Shown here in pieces: positions 35,101-43,021 of a DNA stretch of 64,000 bases (positions within the stretch are counted from its first letter, which is position 1; each line of letters starts with the position of its first letter). The notes under the pieces are model-generated. The model ran no database searches. It saw only the letters and a list, made by a program, of their open reading frames with translations, and was not told the DNA's origin. This DNA is from Mermis nigrescens. Its lineage: Eukaryota > Nematoda > Enoplea > Mermithida > Mermithidae. A program made the position numbers and the translations under genes. Location of the stretch: the NCBI GenBank assembly GCA_036768485.1, contig JAVLUZ010000142.1:12867814-12931813 (forward strand), given 5' to 3'.

Positions 35101-35104
35101 TTGA
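19783..35104 (+). CDS. Single-pass membrane protein with a degenerate vWA-like domain, six exons
   Basis: Exons 19783-20127, 21853-21991, 22056-22154, 31465-31773, 32668-32756 and 34952-35104 join with phases 0, 1, 1, 1 and 0 into 1134 nt (377 aa). ATG at 19783 opens a signal peptide (MYLPLLFILAFLIIMSKA). Residues of about 45-220 alternate strands and helices like a von Willebrand A domain: LDIWLVVDLQ, ISVRIIGLHAEY, DILIFISNGF, VVKAAEYLKGFNAFLILL. The MIDAS DxSxS is replaced by DLQIL and the later SDG by SNG, so metal-dependent ligand binding is doubtful. Then come a region with seven cysteines (YCQFE, FYCPDE, FRCHPYAC), a hydrophilic linker, a transmembrane helix (CFIFIAAILIIIGFVLA) and the tail GRNRNCDNPV. 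No family name is recognised; a cell-surface or secretory-pathway role is inferred. Confidence 0.85.
20311..20547 (-). mobile_element. MITE-A, first of a side-by-side cluster
   Basis: TACAAGTGGGC to CACCTATG, flanked on both sides by CTTAGGAC (20303-20310 and 20548-20555). The right octamer is at once the left flank of the next element. Confidence 0.8.
20556..20809 (+). mobile_element. MITE-A, second of the cluster, opposite orientation
   Basis: CATAGGTGGGCAGCACC to CCCACGTGTG, flanked by CTTAGGAC and CATAGGAC (20810-20817). Confidence 0.8.
20818..21341 (-). mobile_element. MITE-A, third of the cluster, interrupted by a fourth
   Basis: CACACCTGGGCATAGGGG to CCCACGTATG, flanked by CATAGGAC and CATAGGTA. 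The element is split at ATGCCAAT by another MITE-A at 20955-21211. Confidence 0.8.
20955..21211 (+). mobile_element. MITE-A nested in MITE-A
   Basis: CATACGTGGGCAGCAAG to GCCCAGGTGTG, flanked by a perfect 8-bp duplication ATGCCAAT that belongs to the host element's own conserved core. Confidence 0.88.
21853..21991 (+). CDS. vWA-like gene exon 2
   Basis: Acceptor TTTTTTGACAG, donor AT|GTATGT. Encodes DMVNKSTKIQLQ through FFAEDILI, including the helix WLLKFNVLAQRLRLAAHN. Phase 0 to phase 1. Confidence 0.85.
22056..22154 (+). CDS. vWA-like gene exon 3
   Basis: Acceptor TTTTTAG after a 64-bp intron, donor AA|GTAAGA. Encodes SNGFKVDKQRVVKAAEYLKG and FNAFLILLNKS, the typical late vWA strand-helix-strand. 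Phase 1 to phase 1. Confidence 0.87.
22366..23075. mobile_element. Long-TIR foldback MITE, copy 1
   Basis: About 240 bp at the left (CTAGCGGGGGAAAGTGCTCC, AAATATACTTG, AAGGAGGGGACTAGGG, CGAAGTATATTCTGCGGCC) recur inverted at 22885-23075. The centre carries GTGTAAAGTTTACAC. No coding sequence. Related copies are at 24050-24560 and, partial, at 37510-37745. Confidence 0.75.
23137..23960. repeat. Direct duplication with CCTTTACACTAAAA start
   Basis: Two copies (about 23137-23560 and 23620-23930) share CGAACCCTTTACACTAAAA, ATCAAGAAATATTGCGTT and ATTGGACTGCACAGAAACC. They carry the same TGTAAA/TTTACA theme as the array at 27.7-29.4 kb. Confidence 0.6.
24050..24560. mobile_element. Long-TIR foldback MITE, copy 2
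   Basis: Same inverted arms as 22366-23075 (GAGGATGTAAAAGGAGAGAA, GCTAAACAGTTCGACTTCC, AGAATATACTTCGATTTTTG) with many substitutions and a shorter left arm. Confidence 0.7.
25091..25512 (+). mobile_element. MITE-A with nested MITE-A
   Basis: CATAGGTGAGCAGCGCC to TCTACATGTG, flanked by a perfect GATCCGAC duplication (25083-25090 and 25513-25520). Interrupted by the copy at 25159-25375. Confidence 0.85.
25159..25375 (-). mobile_element. MITE-A nested in MITE-A
   Basis: CATACCTTGGCGTGCC to CACCTATG, flanked by GTGATATG and GTGATAGA (6 of 8). Confidence 0.75.
25563..25866. repeat. GTACCGGGTGGCCGACT minisatellite
   Basis: About 14 tandem units of roughly 20 bp (GACTGTACCGGGTGGCC and variants). 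A shorter array of the reverse-complement type (GTCGGTCACCCGGGACTG) lies at 26985-27155, so the two may be arms of one foldback element of about 1.6 kb. Confidence 0.85.
25868..26040. mobile_element. Family-F MITE (TAGTCTGTTTCACATAAGTTTG)
   Basis: TATAGTCTGTCTCACATAAG is mirrored by CTTATATGAAACAGACTATA. The same structure is seen at 40257-40429, and fragments at 34478-34590 and 42620-42700. Confidence 0.75.
26486..26715. mobile_element. Element G, copy 1
   Basis: GGACCTTTTGAACAATTTCC to GGGAAATTGTTCAACAAATCC, imperfect inverted ends around AACGAAATAAAGATACAG-type sequence. The second copy at 37012-37222 sits inside a MITE-A. Confidence 0.65.
27660..29435. repeat. Tandem array of about 13 units of 120-130 bp with TGTAAACTTTACA palindrome
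   Basis: Each unit has GTGTAAACTTTACACAACCAC, GAGTGTAAAGAAAATTTAAA, AGTCAGATTCGTAATC, GGAGAACATTTT and GCAACGCTCTGGAAC, with 10-25 percent divergence by eye. The palindromes lie near 27670, 27800, 27892, 28018, 28150, 28275, 28400, 28521, 28654, 28782, 29166, 29295 and 29416. A MITE-A at 28891-29141 splits one unit. Degenerate units continue at 37915-38400. The array is in intron 3 of the vWA-like gene. Confidence 0.85.
28891..29141 (+). mobile_element. MITE-A inside the tandem array
   Basis: CATAGGTAGGCAGCACC to GCCCACATGTG, with a perfect 8-bp duplication TCTGTAAC taken from the host unit (GCTCTGTAAC). Confidence 0.88.
30820..30992. mobile_element. Family-C MITE
   Basis: CACATATGGGCAACAAAGC to CCCACGCATGTATGTGG, with GGGTTCGATGGGGC, AAATTGCTAGAAATAGCACT and an A-rich middle. 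Relatives are at 35725-35861, 54745-54892 and the outer element at 32815-33267. Confidence 0.55.
31465..31773 (+). CDS. vWA-like gene exon 4 (end of vWA-like domain, cysteine-rich region)
   Basis: Acceptor ACCTTTTAG, donor CCAG|GTACAT. Encodes PVALDIVKRAERLF, IWIIENALIDLRDYASMMEL and then a segment with seven cysteines. The preceding intron is 9.3 kb and repeat-filled. Phase 1 to phase 1. Confidence 0.88.
32668..32756 (+). CDS. vWA-like gene exon 5 (linker)
   Basis: Acceptor TATTTTCAG, donor TCT|GTATAA. Encodes the hydrophilic linker SDASMKPKANPLQVAADDV and RNPDLSIGQS. Phase 1 to phase 0. Confidence 0.78.
32815..33267 (+). mobile_element. Family-C MITE with nested MITE-A
   Basis: CATACATGGGCTC to CGCCTATGTGTG, flanked by a perfect CATACGAC duplication (32807-32814 and 33268-33275). 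Interrupted by the MITE-A at 32900-33233. Confidence 0.82.
32900..33233 (-). mobile_element. MITE-A nested in family C
   Basis: CGTATCTGGGCGTGGGG to CTGCCCGTGTATG, flanked by a perfect GTCCAGAC duplication. About 80 extra bases near its right end (CACACCACACGTTTGCG) mark a further insertion. Confidence 0.82.
33480..33870. repeat. Purine-rich tract
   Basis: About 390 bp of almost only A and G on the + strand (GAAAAAAGAGGAAAAAAGGA and similar) interrupted by short AATAAATAAG runs. No repeat unit is fixed. Confidence 0.7.
34252..34425 (+). mobile_element. MITE-B copy
   Basis: CGTACATGAGCAGTGAG to CCAACGTGTG, flanked by GACGCCAG and GTCGCCAG (7 of 8). Interior AGAATAGAATTCTTGGGTC and CTACAGTAAACTGTGGGGG. 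Confidence 0.78.
34952..35104 (+). CDS. vWA-like gene exon 6 (transmembrane helix and tail)
   Basis: Acceptor ATTTGACAG. Encodes NHQYQKNGVLSLTNK, a long hydrophobic helix, and the tail GRNRNCDNPV before TGA. The frame was chosen because phase 0 from exon 5 gives an uninterrupted transmembrane segment. An AATAAA lies at about 35417. Confidence 0.82.
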   Translation, partial: NHQYQKNGVLSLTNKIVLWSTTGCFIFIAAILIIIGFVLAGRNRNCDNPV

Positions 35105-36544
35105 AACTGCAGGATAATTGGTAAGTTATATGTATAGGTACTGCATCTCATGCTTGTTCCGCTTTTTTAGCTCAAATAGAAAATTACCCATGTACTCGTA
35201 TCTGAAAATATTCTCTTAACTAAATATGCCTTTGGGTTTGTATCATATGAAAACGATTAAACATTGGCACTTGCTTAACACGATTTTCTATTAATTTTAA
35301 ATAAATTCCCAAACAACCGAGCTAGAAAAGATTTTTAAGGATAATATAATTTTCATTGTAGCGAGAAACATGTATGGATTGACAAACAGACTTTGGATTT
35401 CTGAAACTATAAAACGAATAAATTTTGAGACTTGTTCAAAGTCTGTCATTCTTACATAACATTAAAAGGTTAGCATTTTCTGAACAAAAATTCTTGTTTG
35501 GTTACCCGAAATGCCTAAAATTGAGTCGTATTCAAAAATGTTTTGATTTTTCGTATGATTACTAGTTTTAATTTTTCTTATGACTGCTACACTTTTATCG
35601 CTCAAACGATACTACACTGTATGTATACTTCGAAGTTTTCATATTCGTCTGAATACTAACTTTTTTACGTTTTTTGTGTGATGTGTTGACCTTTGCATTA
35701 TTAACACGCTTTTCTTACCGACATGTCATCATAGGTGGGCACCAACTGAATTCTAGAGGGTTTGATGGGCCCCACCGAAAAATAAATTCTGGGGCGGAAT
35801 CTATCGGGGTCCGTTTGATTCTGGGGGTTTCAGTCAAATCCTCTACGCCCATGTGCGATTAAAATATTTGTACGTTTCTTGGCGTATCAATGCTGTTCGA
35901 TGTCTTCTCGGCACTCGAGTCCACGGTATAAAGGTTTAACTGTTCGATTTTTCAAAGTACACCGCTTTAAACTGGAATTCTTCAAAAATTGTAGTGAAGT
36001 GTGCAACCTTGATAGTTACTGTTTATTTGTTTGGACCTTATTTTTGTTTATTTTCCATGCTATTTTCTAATATGGTGCTCGGAGCTGCCTGTGAACCTAA
36101 TACTCTTATCATCTACATACTGTAACTTCCGATTTCTTCAGTGCTTTCGGAGTTGCCGAGCAACTCTTGCCTGCGCTATATTGAAAACTACTGTACAATT
36201 ATATAATGAGTTATTTTTAGTCATCGCAACAGAACAACTTATTGTACATATCAAGATCAGATTTAGCCGCATCCCCATTCACGCCTCGGATACCGAGATC
36301 TTAATTTATTAACTAATGTAAATGCATTGAATATTGCACACCTATGTTACTTATACATTAGCTTACTGACTGAATTACTTCGCATCTTTGTTACTGATTA
36401 ATATTAGATTGCAACTATATCTTGAAAAGTAAAAATATCGCTGCCCACGTACGAATGCAGATAATTGATTAAACACAGTTGAATAGACTTGCATAATATT
36501 CACATTTTAGTATCTTTGCATAAACTTTTTTCAAACTGAGGCGA

Positions 36545-36740
36545 GTACGGCGGACCACCCAGAATTCAATTTTTGAAATTGTTTTGTTTTTTTTCGCAAT
36601 TTTTTGATGCCAATGGATAGTGCTCAATGAGAAACGTTGAAAAATGGTGTTTTTTCGCCGTACCACCATTTTTAGGGCCATTTTTTGACCTTTGAAAAAC
36701 TCTTGCAAATCCCTCAGAACTTTGGAGCCGCCCACCTATG
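36545..36740 (-). mobile_element. Truncated MITE-A
   Basis: Family core from CCCAGAATTCAATTTTTG to CCCACCTATG; the usual CACACCTGGGC end is missing. The octamer GTCTGGAC after it also starts the next element. Confidence 0.7.
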
Positions 36741-36972
36741 GTCTGGACCCCATGTGGGCAGCACCAAAATTGTGCAAGGGGTGCAAGATTTTAAGGTAAA
36801 AAGATGGTCTTAAAAATAATGGTATGGCGAAAAAAGGCCATTTTTCAACGTTTCTCATTATAAAAACTGAATTCTGGGGCAGGGGTGGAGGTATTTCGGT
36901 TCTGGGGAGAGGGGAGGGGTATTTCGATTTTTTGTGGGGGAGGGGCATTCAGCCTTCTGGGGGAGTGCATAT

Positions 36973-37432
36973 TGTAGGTGGGCGGCACCAAAATTCAGGG
37001 GGTGCAAGATTAGGACCTTTTGAACAATTTTCTCGCCACCGTTTTTTGAGAAACGAAATAAAGATACAGTAATCAAATTTTATGTATGAATGTAAATAAC
37101 CTTTATTGACTTTATTTTGCAGGTGTAAAGACAAGAAGTCATAAGTTAGTTGTATGTAGTTTCGTTACTGCAGCTACTATGCTCGGCTAAAAAATGGTGG
37201 CGGGAAATTATTCTGAAGGTCCCAAGATTTTTCAAAGGTAAAAAATAGCCTTTAAAATGGTGGTACGGCGAAAAAACACCATTTTTTAACGTTTCTTATC
37301 GAGCACTATTCATTGGCATAAAAAATTGCGAAAGAAACATAAAAAATTTCAAAAATTGAATTCTGGGGAAGGGTATTTTGGTTTCTGGGGGTGCATAACC
37401 CAAACCCCCACGCCTAGGCGTGGTGCATACAC
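36973..37432 (+). mobile_element. MITE-A, middle layer
   Basis: TGTAGGTGGGCGGCACC to CGCCTAGGCGTG, flanked by GTGCATAT and GTGCATAC (7 of 8). Interrupted by element G. Confidence 0.8.
37012..37222. mobile_element. Element G, innermost layer
   Basis: AGGACCTTTTGAACAATTTT to AATTATTCTGAAGGTCC inverted ends, flanked by CAAGATT on both sides (37005-37011 and 37223-37229). The homologue is at 26486-26715. Confidence 0.78.
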
Positions 37433-38390
37433 CAACCCCTACCCCATGCCCACGTGTGGTCTTGACTTAATCTATGTAGGTACTCCTCAGAAAAATTTTT
37501 CTGGAAAAAATACCATTAAGGTTTTGTGATGGCACGTTTTTTAGAAGCCACAGAATATACTTCGATTTTTCGCGTTTTTTAACGGAATTATAATTTTTAG
37601 TAGATTCTTATAACTTTCGCGATTATACATCGGTAAGTTTTCTCTAGTCCTCTCCTTTGATGTCCTTAATGATGCGTAATTCCAAGTATATACATCCTTT
37701 TTGTTCCAGTGTAGCATTTTTCTTTGTTAGTATCCTACTTTTAATTACTTTTAATAAGCACGATTTGAGTAAATCTGTCAATTAAACACATACAGTAACG
37801 TGCCACTATAATGACAACAGTCCTAAACCGTGGAAAACGAGAATTATTCTGAACATCAGCATTATTTTTTTACAAAACAAACTTACCTTATTTAAACAGA
37901 TCTAATGTTTTCAGCGCAAACTTTACGCAACTACTGGGCACAAAGAAAACATTTAGTCGGATTCGTAATCCCAACCTTACAGGACATAATTTAAAAAAAT
38001 TCTTGTTTTGAAACGCTCATGAAGTAAATAAAAAATTTGTAGTGTAAACTTCACTTATCAACAATAAATGACTAGTGTAAACTTTACATAACTATGTACT
38101 GGGTGTAGAAAAAACTAACGGTCGGATTCGTAATTCTGACGCAACATAGAACATTTTGAAAAAATAAGCTTTCGCAATGCACTAGAGCTTAAATTAATTT
38201 TAAGTGTAAACTTTACACGATCACCAAGTTGTAAGGAAGTTTTTTGTCGGATTCGTAATTCTGATACTGCAATCAACATATATAAAAAAATCAACTCTCC
38301 ACAATGTTCTGAAGACAAATATACGTTGAATGTAAACAACTTTACACCACTATTGAGTATAAACAAACGCGCCCAACTGACGTATGACGT

Positions 38391-39520
38391 TTGACCTCTG
38401 GTAAGTTTTTTAGAATTAAGTTCATGTCCAGACATAAGAAGAGAAGTTGGCTGAAAAACAAGACAGAAACATGCTTTACACCCCCGATTTTTTACTTTAC
38501 AGCTCCCGCACTAGCTAAAAATAATTTGACTCGACGTGTACCACTTAGAACGTACCTTATTTCTATTATATTCACCTTATCCTGACTTCTAACAGGAGAA
38601 ATTGTTGGACAAAAAAGGGACCAAAATGTACATATTTTTACAACATCCACAAGATTGTAAACTATAAACATCTGAAATTGACTCCCCTTTATGTGTAAAG
38701 AAATTCGGTTCGGGCTAGTTTGTAGCCCATAAATCGTAGTGCGTTTGTGTGTGAAAAACTTGTTTTACATGCTACCGGAGATATTAAAAATCAAAAACGT
38801 GAATAAAATGTGATTTTTCACCCCATGCTGCACCACTGATTTCGAACTTTGCACCTCCAGGAGTAACTCAATATTGACTTTTCAGTAGGTAATGGTTTTG
38901 AAAAATGAGCTTGTTAAGCGAGAGTTGTAAACCAAGAGAAACTTAAAGTTTAAACATACCATTAAATTATGAAGAGAATTATAAAAGATTTTAAACTATA
39001 AGAAAATGAAAAGGGTGGGATTTTAGTAAATTAAAACAAATTTAGAGGATATGATGAAACATTATTGTTGAGAATAGGACGATCACGTGCTATGTATAAC
39101 GACTCCTTGATTAAAAGATCAAAAGAGTTGGATAATCGACTAATAACCTTGAAGCAATCTGATGTAATTAAATGATTGCTATTTGAGATATGTTTTCGAC
39201 GTGTACCACTTAGAACGTACCTTATTTCTATTCTATTCACCTTATCCTGACTTCTAACAGGAGAAATTGTTGGACAAAAAAGGGACCAAAATGTACATAT
39301 TTTTACAACATCCACGAGATTGTAAACATTAAACATCTGAAATTGACTCCCCTTTATGTGTAAAGAAATTCAGTTCGGCTAATTTTATGTAAACTATAAA
39401 CATCTGAAATTGAAATTCCTTATAAACTATAATTCTCTTCATAATTTGATGGTATGTTTAAGCTTTAAGTTTCTCTTGGTTTACAACTCTCGCTCAACAA
39501 GCTCATTTTTTAAAAATATT
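38391..39520. repeat. Direct and inverted duplication block
   Basis: About 185 bp beginning CGACGTGTACCACTTAGAAC at 38532 recur almost unchanged at 39198. Separately, GAGCTTGTTAAGCGAGAGTT at about 38908 recurs inverted at about 39484-39505. Both copies of the direct repeat run into the TGTAAA-type repeat. Confidence 0.8.
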
Positions 39521-39919
39521 GACTTTGCTAAACTCAATTTGCAGCGACATAAAACGTATTTTATTTTATTTCATTTAACTTGTTCCGACTTATAACTGGA
39601 GAAGTTGGCGGAGAAATTCATATCTAAACCTGTTTTTTACATCATCCACTAGAGTGTAAAGTTGAATCCCTTTATCTAACTCCGTATTGAATTTAAAAAG
39701 GTGTTCTGGTAAACCGAAAGTAGTCCTTGAGTCGAAGTACATTTCTATCAGAAAAAATTCCTCTGGACCCATAAGCGAAGTTGTTGGCAGATAGAAAAGA
39801 GGCCAAATGTGTTTTTTCACCATCAGATTTTTAACACTTTTAAACTGCCACTCTGGAAATAAGTAACTTTTTAAAAAATAAAAAAGATCGTTTTGGCTTA
39901 CTCATTTGTCTAAAATCTG

Positions 39920-40145
39920 TAGTCTGTTTCATTTAACTTTATGGTTTTCTTTTGAATTTAATCCGCATGAATGAGGTTACAGAAGTGGTTTAAACTTCTG
40001 ATGCAGTAATGCGCTTTGGCAATAGTAAGCGTATAACCATATTCGATATACTGTAGAATATCACAACTATACTGTAAGTTTAAACCGCTTCTGTAGGCAC
40101 TTTAAATTTATTCAAAAACCTCAAAGTAAAATGAAACGGACTATA
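39920..40145. mobile_element. Foldback MITE (TAGTCTGTTTCATTT)
   Basis: GTAGTCTGTTTCATTTAACTTT at the left is mirrored by AAAATGAAACGGACTATA at the right. Internal CAGAAGTGGTTTAAACTT is mirrored by AAGTTTAAACCGCTTCTG. Confidence 0.75.
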
Positions 40146-40256
40146 AAAAACCAGACTAAACAGAATGCACAACTGAGTCAGAAAAGTCGTATAACCGACC
40201 ATATATTCAAAAAACTATATTATAACGTTACAGCAAAACTTCACACGTTCATCACT

Positions 40257-40429
40257 GTAATCTGTTTCACATAAGTTTGGGCATCACTTTCAAGATTTGT
40301 TTGTAAGTAAGCCGACGGATTACGATAATTATATATCGAATCAACACTATAATCGCAATCTGTCGGTTTATTGTTGGATTTTTAAATTTATGCCCAAACT
40401 TGTTTGAAGCAGATTACAATCGGGTAAAC
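40257..40429. mobile_element. Family-F MITE, copy 2
   Basis: TGTAATCTGTTTCACATAAG to CTTGTTTGAAGCAGATTACA inverted ends, interior GATTACGATAATTATATATC as in 25868-26040. Confidence 0.8.
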
Positions 40430-40489
40430 TAAAAAAGGGTAATTCGGTTTTGATTATTTATCCTTGAAAAACCACTCCTCCCAGATGTA

Positions 40490-41838
40490 CAGTGCCGCTC
40501 AAAAGTTTAAGGCCACTCTGATTGATTACGCCAAAAGCCATTTGGTTTTCAAAAAGCTTTTAACTGTGAAATTAAAAGGCCTAAATTTCACTTTGAAAAA
40601 GTTTCTCTGATTTCAAAAAGTTTAGTCATTTTTAATTTTGTTCACTACTAGCTGATTTATTACGGTTTAATGCCGCTCCATTTTGCTGGTCTTGATCAAA
40701 AATCGTGTCTATGTTCAAGGATACTAAACTATTCTAAAGAGTGATAGCCGGATGTTTCAATATAAGTTAATGTGTCTTACGAAACAAACATAAGAAACCC
40801 AAACAGTTCGATTTCTTTACTGATCTTCCTCGACCCGGGGCGGTCCTCTTAATTGGCCACTAAAGAACTATGTGGTCTGAAGCGAACTTCTTTAAAAATT
40901 GGCGTCTGACCGCTCCTGACATGCAACGTGATTGTCTATTGATTGTGGACCATTGGTTTTGAGGCAGACAATTGGTCGGTATCCTTGCCGTATAATTAGA
41001 TCCTTATAAAAGTCTTTTAGCGATCGAGTTTGAGAGAAAAAAACGTATTGATTTTTGCTCAAAATTTCGTTCATTGGACTTTTTTCGATTTTTCGAAGGT
41101 TTCTTTTTCTTATGGAGTGATATTCGATTATTTTACTCTGAAATTAAGGGGCTTTGTCCGCAGACGTTCAAACAAAAAATAAAATGTCAAATGCACGGCC
41201 GGAAGCGTCAAACACAGAAGAGAATGCATTGCTTTAGTCTGGAGTCCATTTGGAGCCATGATGTTGCGATTTGGTTTTATTTCCTTCCGACCCAAAATTT
41301 ACAACCACTTCATAAATTCGCTTAAGGAGCACTTGGTTCCTTCTTTGGTGACTGCCTCAGAAAAATCATCCAAGACATTTTTTCCAGAAGGGTGATGATC
41401 CAAAACACAAGGCAAAAACCACAGCAGCATATTTTGTGGGGAAGGGATTGCCTTTATTATTCTGATCCCTACAGGCCCAGAAACTCATACCAATTAAAAA
41501 TATTTGGCGAATTATGAAAGATAGATTTTAGAAACATAATTCTTAAGTGCATTTTACGAGCAAAAGTGATTGAAATATGAAGGAAATCTGGGGTGAAATC
41601 CCAAAGAAAAAATGCGTCAGATGGATCTGTTCGTTAGCACTTTGTATACAAGCATTAATTCAAGCTAAAGGCTATCGGATTTCCTTTTAGTCGATTTTTT
41701 TACTGTTAATTGATGATACTTGTTATTTATGGTTCTATTCAACTTTGAAACTCCTGAACAATTATTAGTTGAGAATGTACGATTAAAACAGACGCTGCGT
41801 TAAAATCGTGGGTGGCCATAAACTTTTGAGCGGCACTG
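40490..41838 (+). mobile_element. Tc1-like transposon relic
   Basis: 1349 bp with inverted ends CAGTGCCGCTCAAAAGTTTA and TAAACTTTTGAGCGGCACTG, flanked by TA on both sides (40488-40489, 41839-41840). This is the size and target of Tc1/mariner elements. Confidence 0.9.
40800..41540 (+). pseudogene. Decayed Tc1-like transposase
   Basis: Short shifted frames keep pieces that resemble Tc1-family transposases: LKEHLVPSLVT at about 41320 and NIWRIMKD near 41500-41523 (the family's 'NP-IENLW-IMK' region). Stops and frameshifts separate them, and no catalytic DDE triad can be read in one frame. It cannot encode an active enzyme. Confidence 0.65.
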
Positions 41839-42118
41839 TATCCAATTATTGCTGTAGGGGAGCATATGTAGGGGGTACCCAAGTATACTACAGGTAAGCG
41901 CTACCAAACTCAGATACATTGAACTTATAAGTTCGTTTACTTTGCGCTTTTTTCTCGTAGGTACCTACCAGAATAATATTTCGACTGTATCATGCTTCGC
42001 CAGGTTACACGGTGACACGTGTGGGTCAAAATCCCACTAACACTTCAGTACTGAGAGTCAATCGATTTTTTGGGGGTCCGCCAGATTCTCGGCGGAGGGT
42101 TGAACCAAACCCCTAAGC

Positions 42119-42597
42119 CATACAAGAGCATGGGGGTGTGGGGTGAGGGGGGTATTACTCCCCCGAGCTATGAAAAACTGATACCTATCCAGCCATTTTG
42201 GCCGAGAAAGCATTGCTATCATATTTCGGACTCAGAAAATTAGCTACATAGCCTTTTCGGGCTCAGAAAACTAGCTATATAGCCTTTTTTTGGACTTAGC
42301 AAAATACCGTATGGGCTCAGAAATGCCATATAGTTGTCTTTTCTGAATTTCAAAAGGACATCTAGTTAATTTCTTGACTCCAAAAAGGGCTAAATAGCAA
42401 TTTTTAGTCCAAAAAAGGCTATATAGCTAGGTTTGCGAGTCAAAAAAGGCTCTATAGCTAGTTTTCTGAGCTCAAAAAGGCTATATAGCTGATTTTCTGA
42501 GCCCAAAAAGGCTACATAATCGCTTTTACGAAGCACTTAGCTATCTACCAATTTTTGTTTTTCAACCCCTCTGAAAGTTTGACCCTGCGCACCTATG
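42119..42597. mobile_element. Element E, complete copy with AAAGGCTATATAGCT units
   Basis: CATACAAGAGCATGGGG to GCGCACCTATG, flanked by a perfect CCCTAAGC duplication (42111-42118 and 42598-42605). The interior is about ten units of CTGAGCCCAAAAAGGCTATATAGC in both orientations. An 8-bp duplication and CATA/TATG ends tie it to the MITE-A type. Confidence 0.82.
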
Positions 42598-42871
42598 CCC
42601 TAAGCCCATGTGCGATTGCTATTACAACATTGACCTGATATATAATTATCGTGATCTAACTATAGAAATACTTTAAATTCATGCGAAACAGACTACAAAA
42701 GTTCTGTCTGACGAGTAAGCATTGCCCGACAGGTGACAGTTCGGACTTGCATGCGACCACACATGGGGGTGGGGACTCGTACAAAATATGTAACACAACA
42801 GCATTGCAAAATGTGCTTTAATAAGCGACCGAAGAAGGGAATCAATAAAATCTGTTACAAACTGCGTCAAT

Positions 42872-43021
42872 TCATTTTAAAATATTAGAAACACAAAAAT
42901 CATATAATTTTTTGTTGATTAGCTTCGTTTTAGCCAGCTCCCGTCGTAGATACTCCGCATCGTACGTCAAATCTCGACCACCGGCGTCAAGCTGCGATAG
43001 TTTGAGATGATTTAGTCGCTC
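42872..43021 (-). CDS. WDR18: WDR18 last exon
   Basis: Acceptor TTATTTTAG; ERLNHLKLSQLDAGGRDL, AEYLRRELAKTKLINKKLYD, then FCVSNILK and TGA. A helical tail matching the conserved end of WDR18. Confidence 0.9.
   Translation of the reverse strand, partial: ERLNHLKLSQLDAGGRDLTYDAEYLRRELAKTKLINKKLYDFCVSNILK

Larger units (their letters stand above)
36749..37458 (+). mobile_element. MITE-A, outer layer of a triple nest
   Basis: CCCATGTGGGCAGCACC to CCCACGTGTG, flanked by GTCTGGAC and GTCTTGAC (7 of 8). Interrupted at its GTGCATAT motif by a second MITE-A. Confidence 0.8.
35105..42871. other. Convergent intergenic region between the vWA-like gene and WDR18
   Basis: No exon is seen. It holds the 3' UTRs, a family-C MITE (35725-35861), the nested MITE-A stack (36545-37458), degenerate array units (37915-38400), the duplicated block at 38.5-39.5 kb, two foldback elements (39920-40145, 40257-40429), a Tc1 relic and element E. 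Confidence 0.6.
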
